The notes below the pieces were generated by a model, which saw nothing but the letters and a program-made list of their open reading frames with translations, did not search any database and was not told the origin of the DNA. 64,000 nt of DNA, taken from the NCBI GenBank assembly GCA_020002185.1, contig CM034541.1, positions 49,363,313 to 49,427,312 on the forward strand. Direction: 5' to 3'. This DNA comes from Paraescarpia echinospica. Its lineage: Eukaryota > Annelida > Polychaeta > Sabellida > Siboglinidae. The translations under genes and the position numbers were made by a program. Shown here in pieces: positions 49,964 through 61,502 of this stretch. Numbering within the stretch: position 1 is the first letter of the stretch; each line of letters starts with the position of its first letter.

Positions 49964-50014
49964 ATATATATATATATATATACATATTCTACGCCGCCAA
50001 AATCGTTCTTATTT
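49883..50014. repeat. 132-bp palindrome abutting the previous one
   Basis: AAATAAGAACGATTTTGGCG, CGTAGAATATG and a TA tract, then the exact complement to 50014. It shares its first bases with the end of the larger palindrome. Confidence 0.8.
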
Positions 50015-50281
50015 TCTTTTGGGGGGGCATAGCTTCTCGGTTGGATTATTTACGATCAATCGCATCTATGTCCGGCTGCTCGCCCTAATAATCATTTCGG
50101 TGATTATGGTAGCGTGAAGGAATATAATATTAATATATTGTACCACGGGAGGACATATCATGTAAGACATCCATATCAATTGTATGCTTGGTTAGTTCTA
50201 CCATGCAGGAATATATGGCCTAGTTCATTCTTAAAATGAAATAAATTATTGTTTACCAGACATACAGTACGATCGACGATG

Positions 50282-50312
<31 letters not shown>

Positions 50313-50331
50313 TCATGATATATATATATAC
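50015..50331. other. No gene; TA microsatellite at 50280-50330
   Basis: Short non-coding spacer between palindromes. Confidence 0.5.
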
Positions 50332-50442
50332 ATGACATTTCTTTCGTTTGCATATACACAACACATTATATATACTGATGAGGTACTCAGCTACAAAGCT
50401 GCGTTAACAGGAGACAACAATATTCGAAAAGACAGCATAGTG

Positions 50443-50476
<34 letters not shown>

Positions 50477-50497
50477 TATATACATATATATGTATAT

Positions 50498-50531
<34 letters not shown>

Positions 50532-50693
50532 ATATATATATATATATGATGGGGGAGAATACAACGAGACGACACGTTTATGATTCACTATGCTGTCTTT
50601 TCGAATATTGTTATCTCCAGTTAACGCAGCTTTCTAGTTGTGTACCTCATCAGTAGAGATAATTGTGTTGTGTATATGCAGGCGAAATGTCAT
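50332..50693. repeat. Imperfect palindrome with long TA centre
   Basis: Arms of about 110 bp (50332-50442 and 50586-50693) share GCATATACACAACACA, CTGATGAGGTAC, AAGCTGCGTTAAC and AATATTCGAAAAGACAGCAT with about ten differences. About 140 bp of TA/TATG repeats lie between them. Confidence 0.8.
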
Positions 50694-50771
50694 CACACAA
50701 TAATTATAGCGTGGCTGAATGCTTCCAAAATACGTCAAGTTGTGTTGCACCAGCACAAGGGTGAAGAGTAA

Positions 50772-51658
50772 AGCGCTTTGGTCGGTCATAAGGACAGGGG
50801 TTCGCGCCACATAAGTTATAGTCTATATATATTTCTGTCATGGACAATAAACCAGATGATCAAAATGATTTGCCAGTAGAGTAATGTCAAATCACTCGTT
50901 TCTAGGTCAGATAGGTCAACATAATCTTGTTGTGCAAAGACCCGTTTTGATTTTGCCGATAAATATTTTTCTTGTTTCAAATAATCTTTATGTTTGAACG
51001 GATTCACCGTGCCGAAACGAATCCGATCAAAACGAGCATCTCCCTCGAACCTTGTGGGGGAGACGGTGCGCCTCGCGTTGATGCTAACCTGGTCACCCGG
51101 TGTATTAGATTTAAACGACTGTCTGTAAGGTACGTAATACTACGTAACATGGCATACTCGCTGGGTCATGTTTCCGAAAAATCACGGACTGCTATTGGTA
51201 TAGGAACAAAGAATCAAAGGCGATCGGTCAATAGTGTATCCGTTTGCCGTTTGTGCATGATTAATCACTAAAGTCTTGTTTACATGGGTCAATGTTAATA
51301 TCCTATTTTTGAAACGAGTTCATCTCGTTGCCACTGGGTGGGTCAATCAGGAGCGGTTCACTGTGCCCCGTTGAACACATTTCGCCAGGTGCAACCACTG
51401 ATCTCTAAAAATAATAATTTTATAAATATTATTTATAGAGCTCGGCGTATGAATCCACTTAGCCTCGTGCCGCGTGCAACTGCGGTGCCATGCGACGTAA
51501 GTGGCAGGCGATATCAAACAACTTTGATCTTACGGCATTGTGACAACACTGCCATGTCGGATGCCATGTCGTGGCGATGGTATCACCTCGCGTAGTCGCC
51601 CGGTGATTCGTGTCATATTGATAATTGTCTTTCATATCATTTATGAATGCGTTATTAC
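50772..51658 (+). repeat. Direct duplication, copy 2
   Basis: Counterpart of 45972-46808. Contains the same AT-rich hairpin at about 51407-51442. It carries about 50 bp more, including ATTCACCGTGCCGAAACGAA near 51003. Confidence 0.75.
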
Positions 51659-51818
51659 ATTTCCGTCTTCTTGTTTTCGTTACAGAAACAAATCAGACTT
51701 GACACGTCACATACGGAATTCCCTAATACAAGAAGACAATGTGGATTTGTTCGATTTATTTTAAAGGAATACGGCCTGTGCATATTATTTTAATACTGAT
51801 TTGTTTCAAATGAACGCT

Positions 51819-51930
51819 ATTAAATCAAGCACAGTGTACATATTAAGTCGGTGCTTTTAAACTGTTACAGTAATTATTATTATCACCTAATCAAATCCGC
51901 ATTGTTACTAGACACTTTTTAAGTTGGCAT
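51819..51930 (+). repeat. Direct duplication, copy 2, distal part
   Basis: Counterpart of 48204-48315; a C/T-rich tract begins right after it. Confidence 0.65.
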
Positions 51931-51942
51931 GCGAGAGAGAGA

Positions 51943-52160
51943 ATGCCCCCTCTCCCCTCCCTCCCTCTCTCTTACACTCTCTCCCCCTCCTTCCCTCCCT
52001 CCCTCTCTCTTCATTTGTCCTCGTCTTCTTCCTTCCATCAATCCAACCGCGCCCTTTACATATTTTCTTTCTCTCTCTCTTCCTCCCTCTTTACGTCTGT
52101 CTATATTCCTCCTAAATATTTATTTCCTTCCTACACTTTCTCCACCTCAATTCTCCCTCA
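51943..52160. repeat. Polypyrimidine tract
   Basis: CTCTCCCTCC and TTCCTCCC units over about 200 bp; three overlapping Pro/Ser/Leu-rich frames here are artefacts. Confidence 0.8.
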
Positions 52161-52728
52161 CTTCCGCACTCGTGCCTTGCTCGACAACTCCGATGTTCAA
52201 ACTATTCTCTATATCAGATTACTTACAGCCTTTTTCGCTGTATATATAGAACAATGGTTGCTGATCAGACGATGTCGTTCGTCCTGGCTAATAATCAGCT
52301 ATAATTACGTTGACCATAACGTAAATTCATCGTAAACAGAAAGCCCCGATAACTACCGTTCTCAGTGCTTAGTGCTCCCAGGTCAGACATATGACACACA
52401 CCAACCACGAAACGACGAGTGGACGAAGGTATATTAGTAGAAATGTCGTGACTTCGATACACGGAATGGTTGACGTAACACGGCCATCATGCACGGAACG
52501 ACACCCAAGGGAGCTCGTATCAGTGCTACAGGCCTTTCGTTTATAACAGTACTCATGTTTTTTAACGGGACTGCACACTCTAACTTTATGTCCCGTCGTT
52601 GTCATCAGCGTAACGCGATGACTGAACTAATTACGCAATTGGTAAACCATATCAATGGCAGGCGGCGCGAAGGTTCGTAATGTCATGCCGAGAAATGTAA
52701 CTGTGAAATAAAACGTCAGACAGCGTTA
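52161..52728. other. No gene recognised
   Basis: Non-coding DNA; open frames on both strands near 52370-52680 show no family. Confidence 0.4.
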
Positions 52729-53062
52729 TATGATACATATGCTACCAAGTGACAACACATACATGTATAATATATACATCATGCATATCTACATTGTTAA
52801 TAGTAATAATCATTCAATATATATATATATATATATATTGAATGATTATTACTATTAACATTTAGATTAGTAATAATCATTCAATATATATATATATATA
52901 TATTGAATGATTATTACTATTAACAGTAATAATATATATATATATAATCATTCAATATATATATATATATATATTGAATGATTATTACTATTAACAATGT
53001 AGATATGCATGATGTATATATTATACATGTATGTGTTGACACTTGGTAGCATATGTATCATA
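52729..53062. repeat. Nested palindrome: three hairpins inside one
   Basis: The outer arms (TGATACATATGCTACCAAGT through GCATATCTACATTG and complement) enclose three successive hairpins of the form AGTAATAATCATTCAATATA, TA tract, complement. All copies of the stem are essentially identical. Confidence 0.85.
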
Positions 53063-53339
53063 ATATATATATGGGTTATGTATAGAGAGCATATCGTAAT
53101 TGGTCTGCAATACGAGAACGTCTGAGACACTTCAGCTGTGTTCTGCCGATGTATCCTTGAATGCAGGACGCGTTCCTCATACGGCTCCTGCATGGATAGA
53201 AATTCAACTGCCTAGTGGCACTCCTTCTTCGACCTTGAGGTAGTGTACTATTAAAAGCAACACTTTAACCAAGCAAGTAAACCGGGAATTAGCGGTTTGC
53301 GTAAACTGTCCACGCCTCTTGAGCAAAATGCCAATTCCC
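53063..53339. other. No gene recognised
   Basis: A minus-strand frame starting near 53193 (MQEPYEERVLHSRIHRQNTA) is short and unassigned. Confidence 0.35.
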
Positions 53340-53415
53340 ATGCATGCTACAGAACGTCACAATACGCTCAAGAAGCAACCGAAGACACACTTGTTTAAAC
53401 GTGATTTTTCATTCT
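53340..53415 (+). pseudogene. Possible LINE C-terminal scrap
   Basis: The frame reads ERHNTLKKQPKTHLFKRDF, like the terminal ..LK..LKTHLF.. of Jockey/CR1-like LINE proteins. Only about 20 residues, so tentative. Confidence 0.3.
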
Positions 53416-54089
53416 AGTTACCAGATTTATGGCGCCGGAAAATGCTGTGAAATAATAATAATTACTGTGTGTTTACATTCTTCATTAAAGGGACGTCGTC
53501 TGTTCGTCTACCCGGAATTAGCGGGCATAGTAATTTCTAACTGGAAGTATGCGGTGTTGAACGTTGGAAAGTAAGAATCGTTGAACATCAAAGGGTGTAG
53601 CAGTTAACTCGGGCCGACTTGGCCATATTGCCAATAAAGCTTGTTTAGAAACTGAATGTTTTGTTTACTATTTGAACATGGTCGTGCCTTCAAATTGCGA
53701 TCGTTGCTATAGGCATCCTAAACACAATTTGGCGGGCAGTATACCTTCAACATAGTTAGTTAGTCTTAAGAACATTACATTAATTGATACATGAAAAACT
53801 AGGAACAGACTACGTCCTTTTAATGAAAATATTCCGCTTGTCCAGTTTTAAATAGATAAAAAAAACAGCTGTTCTCTCTGACCATGAAACCCGATTTTGT
53901 GTCCTTCTTCCGTCCTCTGCTCCAGTTTTACAGCTGTCCCCATACTTCTATATCCCCCTAGTTTTCCACTCCCCTTTAAATCCTGTGAAATCTCACATCG
54001 CACAGTCCTCCAATCTCAGTCGTTGTCTTCTTCGTTTCCGTGTAAGCCCTCTATCCATAACAATGATAACGCAAACTATTGAAAATAAA
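53416..54089. other. Non-coding; part resembles the shared arm block
   Basis: 53500-53780 (CCGGAATTAGCGGGCATAGT, GTTAACTC.GGCC.A.TTGGCC, CTAAACACAATTTG.CGGCAG) is a diverged third copy of the block at 37320-37580 and 59450-59700, in the orientation of the right arm. Confidence 0.55.
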
Positions 54090-54283
54090 TACAGTAGAGC
54101 ATCACCATTAAGGTCACAATAGGGATTTGGCAAAAGTGAGCTAAATAGTGAGGTGACCGTATTAGCGAAAATTAATTTATATACCTTCCTGTTACACAAA
54201 TAATTTGGGACTGTCAAAGGGTGACCTTGATTGCGCAGTGGCTGTATTACTGATGTGACCGTAAGGCGAGGTTCCATACTGTA
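54090..54283. mobile_element. pogo/Tigger-like MITE, most diverged copy
   Basis: TA-bounded; starts CAGTAGAGCATCACCATTAA and ends GTAAGGCGAGGTTCCATACTG. Interior keeps GGTCAC and GGTGACC repeats. Related to the copies at 36316 and 60459. Confidence 0.65.
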
Positions 54284-55351
54284 CTTATTTGCTTAAACGT
54301 AAAAACAAACACTTGTTTCTTTCTACGACAAATTAATGTGTACGTTTCCTGGGGTAGTACCCGTTCACACTCTGTCCGTCAAAAACAATTGACAATTACG
54401 CTAACCACAAGTTGTAGCACCGACTTACTCCTCAAAAGGCACAATAACAGATCTATCCCATGCGTGGATTCAGTAAGCACCGCGTACTCCCGTGTACAAC
54501 CAATTATCGATCATTTCGGCCGCAAGTCGTTTCTCGCCTTCAGAGTCGTGTCTTGTTATCTATCATATAGTACTGCTATCTTTCGCAACGACGCAATTAT
54601 GTGAGTATCTTGTCAGAAGCACACGACAAGCGCAGTATCGCCATGTTCTCAAGCTCTCCGGGAACGATATTGTGAATGAATGTCATCTAATTTCTTTAAA
54701 TATGTGTTTCTATCAAAATATTTTGATATTCAAGATAACACTTTGAAATTCCATGTCATTGTTTAACAGTCGTAATATAAATAAACTAATAAGAATGTGT
54801 AGATTTATCAATGTAATTTCAGTAATTTTAATACACGTTGCTTGTCTTCTGATTGTAGAATGTCATGTGTACATGTAAGTAATCTACCATAGTTTCATAC
54901 ACCATCGAATGGTACTGGAGAATAAATGTTTTGTCGTCTTGGATAATTAGGGGTCGGGTCAAAATCTGCGCATGCGTAAACATTTATCATAATTATACAA
55001 TTGTATGATATGACGAGTGGCGACATTGTTCCAAACAGGCCACATATTCTTCGTTGAAATCTGTACTTTTGAGTTGAAATGCTGTACAAATCCCGTTAAT
55101 TAACTTGAACATGGCATTTCTAATCCGATCGAATGTCGTCGTATATATCTACTACGTTAGTAACCGTACCTACACCAAATAGTATGCGCTGCCTTTTACT
55201 AGGTATCTGCTTTGCATTAAACGTGTTTGTTTCTCTATCATCGAATGATGATGTGAAATAAAGAAAGCAACAAGATCAACATCAAGAGAGGAGTACGACG
55301 GAGTGACACCATATCGCCCTAGCTGTTTACGTTAGCACTCGAAAGCATATT
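54284..55351. other. No gene recognised
   Basis: Non-coding between the MITE and the right arm of the giant duplication. Confidence 0.45.
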
Positions 55352-56165
55352 CCGAAGGCTGACCTGGGAAACCAGAGGCTTGAGGATAGACGGAGAATAA
55401 CTCAGTCATCTTCGCTTCGCCGACGACATACTCATATGCGCTACTACACCTACACCACAAGAACTACAAAAATGCTGCAGGAGCTAGCTGATGAAAGTGG
55501 AAAATAAGATCTGAAGATGAACATTTCGAAGACAAAAGTTATGTTAGAAAACGACACACAAACACATATCAACACCACGCAGATAGAGAACGTTGAAAAC
55601 TACATCAACCAGGGACAGCGAGACAGCATCAGAAACAAAAACCAAGACAAGGATATTCAAAGAAGAATCACGGCCGGTTGGACAGCATTCGTAAAACACC
55701 GCGACCTCTTCAAGGGTAACTCTGGAACCTGCTTGAAGAGACAAGTCTACAACTCATGCGTACTTTCAGTGATGACGTAAGGCGCGGAAACTTTGCCACT
55801 CACCAACCAGGCAATGAAAAAGCTAGCAGTCGCACAGACAAAGATTGAAAGAAGTTAAACATCACATGTCGGAAGAACAAAAACATCTGGGTAAGAGAGA
55901 AGACAAAGGTCATATAACAAATCAGTAGACAGAAGTGGACCTGGGCAGGGCATATCAGTAGGCTACGAGATAACCGATGGACATCATGTATCACCACCTG
56001 GAGACCTTACGAAGGGAAACGATCTAGAGAAGACCGGCGATATAGGAAAGGCACCATCTGGCAGAAGATAGCGCAAGACAGACAGATCTGGAAACGACAT
56101 GCTGAGGCTTTCGCCCAAACGCGGGGCATTACATCTGCACAAAAATATGATGATGATGATCAATC
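55352..56165 (+). pseudogene. RTE-like LINE 3' fragment, right-arm copy
   Basis: Plus strand: FADDIL near 55420, MLQELADES, a TAA, then MNISKTKVMLENDTQTHINT (55517) to CLKRQVYNSCVLSVMT, where a TGA ends the frame. Decayed C-terminal sequence (KTNIW-like, WTWAGHISRL) follows and a GATGATGATGAT tail stands at 56148-56160. More stops than in the left copy. Confidence 0.75.
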
Positions 56166-57189
56166 TTAACAGTGACATCAACCAGGTCCGATGGTTAGCA
56201 GTCGCATGTAGTAATATTGTTTGATTTGAATACAGTGATTTACTGTCCCAGCCAGGTAGCCACATCCGGTAAACATTTACGTTTCACCATGAGTTTCTCG
56301 GATTCATTCGCATGGTGCAACTTAAACTTTCGAAACCTCTTGAAACATAAAAGAAGCACATACATATGATACCAATTAAACATCTATATTGATCAATCAT
56401 TTCCTCAACGGCATCATACATTCACATGTTACTACCGCGCGTACGTTTGAATTCAAATTGGTTACTGCTAGTTAATATTGATTTTCATCATACAGTATAC
56501 ATAAAATAATTGTTATACGGACAGTGACGCAAATCACATAGGCCTATATATACGAAAACGTCACCCCGTACCAACTACAGTGCTTTAAGTGGTCAGCGTA
56601 TGTTATCTAAACCACGTGTCTTGCTGCCATCCCAATCCCGGACAATTGTTTCAATATCTATATTGGAACACTTATCTGAATGCGTGACATTGGTAGCGAT
56701 ATCTCCACTACCTGCATAACTGTTCTGTACATGTACATGAGATGTCATCAAAGCTGCGAGGCAGTGAAATGTTGCATTTATATAATATGTTATATCTTTC
56801 CTTTCGAAAATTATTTGAGATTTGATTTATTAAAATATTTGGTAAAGGGATTCTATTCGTAAGATAATTTCGTTAAGTTTCACAAAAGGCAGATATTTGT
56901 TCGAAATCACATTCCCACCCTATACAGTCCCGTGCTCTAATGATGACTCTTGCGTGTGCCCATATTCACGATTTTGCCTTATGATCCTTGTATATTGCGC
57001 CTCTGAGCACAGATTCGTGTTGATGTAAGCGATATAAAAGTGTAATATTATTACAGTTATTATTACTATATCTGAATCGAACAAGAATTTGCTTCATTAA
57101 ATCAAACGACAGACCATTTGCTGTTGCGTAAGAAATTACATCACTTTCTAGTAGTTCTTGTACGTTTCCTGCATGTGCATACACAGCCC
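56166..57189. other. Shared non-coding block with two empty insertion sites
   Basis: Collinear with the left arm. The junction near 56270-56286 is the uninterrupted LINE site and 57175-57195 the uninterrupted fold-back site. Confidence 0.7.
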
Positions 57190-60105
57190 GTTTAGCAGAT
57201 GTTACTCACTCTGACATTATATTTTAAAGACCTTGGTTATCAATAAAGTGATTATAAAATCCATTAATAGCATTCCTGTTCAGGAACAAGAAACAAATAA
57301 GCGCTTCAGCTAGAACAGGTATATTTTGCAAAATTATATCTCCAAGCCAATGCGTATGCGTGTGCGTGATGTGCATGCGTGTGTGTGCACGTGAGTATGT
57401 GATGTGCGTTCAAACAAAATTAATGATTATTGTTCAGTCAACTGTATCAATGAGTACGCAGCTACAGACACTTTTACGTATTCTAATTACCCAGTAGATG
57501 TACGTTAGATTGCAGCAGGCCAAGTAAATAAAGATGCCCAAATGTCCGCCGGCAACTCGTTCCCCAGTCACAGCGCTGCCGCACGAAGTACCGAGTCGCC
57601 GAAACATATCTTCGTCGGTCAATCCTGTTCTTGTTTCTGTCAACCAATTTGAAGATAAATAAAACAAAAGATTAATTTTTTTCGGGGTGATATATTATAG
57701 TCGTCTTTTGTTCGATTCTTATGGAGTATTTTCATGAAGAGTAAACCGTCTTGCATTAGATCTAATACTTATTTTGTGTTGGTCGAATGGAGATACCGAC
57801 TTAGCCACTTGTGCTTAATAACCTTGTCGTTATACAACGAAGGTACATTTTATGTTCACATATTCCTTGAACAGTATTTTAAGATGTTTGTCTACATGGA
57901 ACGCGTTCCCACAAACAAATATGGCGATACCGTTGTCAGGGATGTTGTCACGTTGATGACGTTCCTCTGAACGTAATTTATTGTATCTATATGTTTTTGT
58001 AAAGTTGTCGGAAACGCAGGACGTCGCTATATTTGTTATATTATGTTTGTTTTTAATTTGACTGGCCGATGCACTCACAGCGCCGTATAGTTACCAGTAC
58101 ATATAACGATTTCCTGAAAATCATCGCCTAATTTTAATATAAAACAAACCCTGTAGATATGTTTTGGCGATCGAAACCTTGCAGTCACATGATTTGTGAA
58201 TCCCTAACAGATAACTGATGCCTTGCCATGGACATATTTTTGTTTGCAAAAGCTTTACGATCTTGTACAAAAAGCGAGATGATTACCTCACCCGTGGCAG
58301 ATGCACTCTTAACGCGACCGGAAGTGAACCTCTCCTTGGAGAGTGCATAAGACTGTTCCGGCGTCTTATGGGTATTTCAAGAACTTCCTGCACGGAATAA
58401 AATGCTTGGCATCCATTATTATGTTTTTAGAAGTCACCACGGTCTTGTGTTTTGCGTTGCATGGTAAGTGGGCAACGATATGATTGCATGATCGCCTATG
58501 CCAGCGGTTTTTATCCCCTGGGTCGTGAAGCCATTTTGAATGGGTGGCCAAGAGTCTCCTATAACTGACCGAATTTTCCTTTTGTCCCGGTTCTGTGGTT
58601 GCCCACACCGCCACGGTATCTGATGTTCGCGAAACGAGCAGTTGATTCCATTTGATTATTGCATACATTTAAAATCCTGTTTTACTGAAATATACTGAAT
58701 AAATTACACAGCAATTTAATGCCATCTTAACTAACTTAACACCTAACTATCTGATTGTTAGCTTCTTTACTAGCACTGATAGGAAGTAAGGTAATTTAAT
58801 AATCCTCTATGGAAATCTTACGATCTTCCGGACTATGTCTGCAATCCTTGATCTACTGCGGTAGACGAGAATATAGAGCCTCGTGCTGCAGTCGTGGGGG
58901 GTGGCATGGAAAATAGGGAACCGCCCTACTGCCGGAAGATTTTTCAAATATAGAGTATATTTACTTATCATGAGGCACCTGAAATGTTGGTTATACTGTA
59001 TAATTGGATTGAAAATTTGGTAATTACTTTTTAAACCTTGCCATATCGGTCTGAAGGAAGATTTTAGCACTAAAACGGTAGGCCGTGAGATTATCAAAAC
59101 AATTAAGTAAAAGGGTATGTTCTACAGCCAAAGCGGGTTGGCACAACTGTAAAATACACAAGGGATTTCCCTTTCCTACGTCGATATACCAAAGAACGGC
59201 GTTGATTTGCTTATTCAGATATGTTCAGTAAGTAACTTAAAGCACATGTTTTCATTTATCATTAATTTTATTCATGTTATGTCTATTTAGTTTTGATTAT
59301 ACATTTTATAATTATTTATTTTTTCAAGTTAACTGCTTGAAGGCATGGGTCGTCAAGCACGTTTCGCGACCAGAATTTGGGTCCCAGCAAAAAAGTTAAG
59401 AACCGCTGACGTATGCTATATAAAAGGAAGCCAATCTCTTTGTCTATCCGGTATTAACGGGCGTAGTAATTTGTAACAGGAAGTCTGCTGTGTTGAACGT
59501 GGGGAAATGTACATCGAAGGGCATAGCAGTTAACTCAGCCCAACATGGCCTATTTCCAAGCAAGTTTGTTTTGGTACTGTGTTTTATTTACTATTTAAAC
59601 ATGCTCCCGTGATCGTATCTTCAAATTGCGACCGTTGTAAAGGGCTTACTAAACACAATTTGACAGCAGCATACCTTTAACATAGTTAGTATAGTGTTAT
59701 GAACATTATGTTAATTAATGAAATGAAAAACTTGGAACATACATCCTCCTTTTAAATCCCTTAAAGATGTGCGCATAATATATAGCATACGCCGTGTTGG
59801 GAAACATTGAAGAAACAAGGCAATGGTTGTACACATTTCCCAATACAGACCCACTTGGGGAGGGCCCTTATGCGTTGAGTCAAGAGAACAGTCATTGACG
59901 AAACCGTGAAGAACCGTGAGGCTTGGTCAATATATCAATATTCTAAATCACTAACATTATTTTATTGATTTGGGGAATTTCGCATGGCATTTGGCATGGA
60001 ATAATATTTACTTATTGTTTAACAGATGCAACAGATTATTTCGAATATAAAAAGTATACATAGAGCATGTTAACAAGTACATGGTAAACATGCATGTTAT
60101 TACAG
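57190..60105. other. Shared non-coding block, right arm
   Basis: Mirror of 36850-39640. The hAT-like terminus is at 59363-59411, followed inward by about 260 bp absent from the left arm. Open frames mirror those of the left arm without family support. Confidence 0.6.
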
Positions 60106-60420
60106 TGGCGACGGGTGAGCTGACCAAGAGACCAAGCAATGCTGCTAGTAAGGTTGGAGGTGCGGTTTCTTTCGCGTGCGGTGGAACGTATCTCCAATGG
60201 TTTGAATTTATAAAATCCCGAGAGAACGCAGGGGAAATCACCTATGGTTCTCATGGTTCGCCTCAACTGTGGAATGCAACTAAGTACAGCTTGAACAATG
60301 TGCCAGAGGGAAACTTTGAACTGACCATCAACTCAGTGCTTCTGTGGGACGGCGGCACGTACATGTGCAGCTACAGGCGATATGCCAACGTGTTCGCACG
60401 CGCCGAACTCATCGTGTTTG
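60106..60420 (+). CDS. Ig V-type exon, intact right copy
   Basis: A 315-bp exon with acceptor CATGTTATTACAG and donor GTAAGC, phase 1 at both ends. It encodes 105 residues: ATGELTKRPSNAASKVGG, B-strand Cys at about 24 (SFACGG), C-strand Trp at 31 (LQWFEF), an N-A-T glycosylation site, and the canonical DGGTYMC with Cys at 86, then ARAELIVF as the G strand. The 62-residue Cys spacing suits a V-type or I-type Ig domain of a receptor or adhesion molecule. No other host exon follows before the window ends, because a DIRS-like copy fills the downstream intron. It is the mirror paralogue (or other allele) of the frameshifted exon at 36540-36849. Confidence 0.85.
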
Positions 60421-60458
60421 GTAAGCCACCTATTAATTTATCCATGACATCATATGTG

Positions 60459-60679
60459 TACAGTGGACCCTCACTAAAAGGTCACCCTCTGGGCAAAGGT
60501 GACCCGAATGGCCAGGTGACCTGAATGACGAGGTGACCTGAATGGCGAGGTGACCTTATTAGCGATATTATTTTTCCAATGCTTTACTGTTTCGGAAATT
60601 ATTTGTGGGTACACCTGGTTGTTCTTAATTACGAGTTGGCCGTATTGCCGAGGTGACCGTAAAGCGAGGTTCCACGGTA
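60459..60679. mobile_element. pogo/Tigger-like MITE, right-arm copy
   Basis: TA-bounded; starts CAGTGGACCCTCACTAAAAG and ends GTAAAGCGAGGTTCCACGG. It carries four AGGTGACC-type repeats (CCAGGTGACCTGAATG) against two in the left copy, which accounts for the 35-bp length difference. Confidence 0.75.
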
Positions 60680-61002
60680 CATATTTCCGGTATTTAGTTG
60701 TCTTCCGAAAGCAGACGCATGCGTCATTTCACTCGGATAACGAATTCCGTCAGAAAGGAAAGCCCGTCACTGGACCTTTGTCAAACAGGCTACAAGTCGG
60801 GTTTCATTGACAAGACCCTGGATGAACGGTTGTCTACGATATTGTTTTATTACTTTTGACATGGAAGAGGACAAAGAAGATACATATCCGTTGTCTACCC
60901 TATTACACTCCTAGTTATTCCACACCAAAGTACATATGAAAACGTACGATCTAGATAGTATTCAATCAATCCAATCGCAGGAAGCAACGTCAACGGAAAG
61001 AC

Positions 61003-61034
<32 letters not shown>

Positions 61035-61502
61035 GATTATGGTTAAAAAAAATGGTCAAAAAATTTAATATCCATTTGCATCAGCACGAACTTCCAATCT
61101 GTGCCTCGACATATGTCGTTTTTATCAGTGCAATCCATATAGTTACACCCTCGCACGTAATTATGATCTGGTTTCTTGTTTTTTATATTTGTTTAATGTA
61201 ACCTCTCCAGAATAGAATTTTCTCGAATACTGTTCGAACGCTTCGCATAGTTTTCATCGGGGAAATGATTTTTCTGATAGAAAACGTCAGCAAATTCACA
61301 AAACATTCATGGTTGAACTGTACACCCAAAATATTGCTGATTCAGCGCCCACCAAAAAACTGTTCCTTTGCCTGCGAGTGTTTGTGTGCATGAGGTTCAT
61401 TTGAAATATTCCCCACTAGGACCGCATTGGTTTTTTCAACTGGTTTTGGTTGAACTACTGTATTTCTGTGTTATTGATACACTTATTCAATAATTTTGCT
61501 TC
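60680..61502. other. Non-coding, shared with left arm
   Basis: Mirror of 35190-36315 without the left-specific microsatellite block. Confidence 0.5.
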
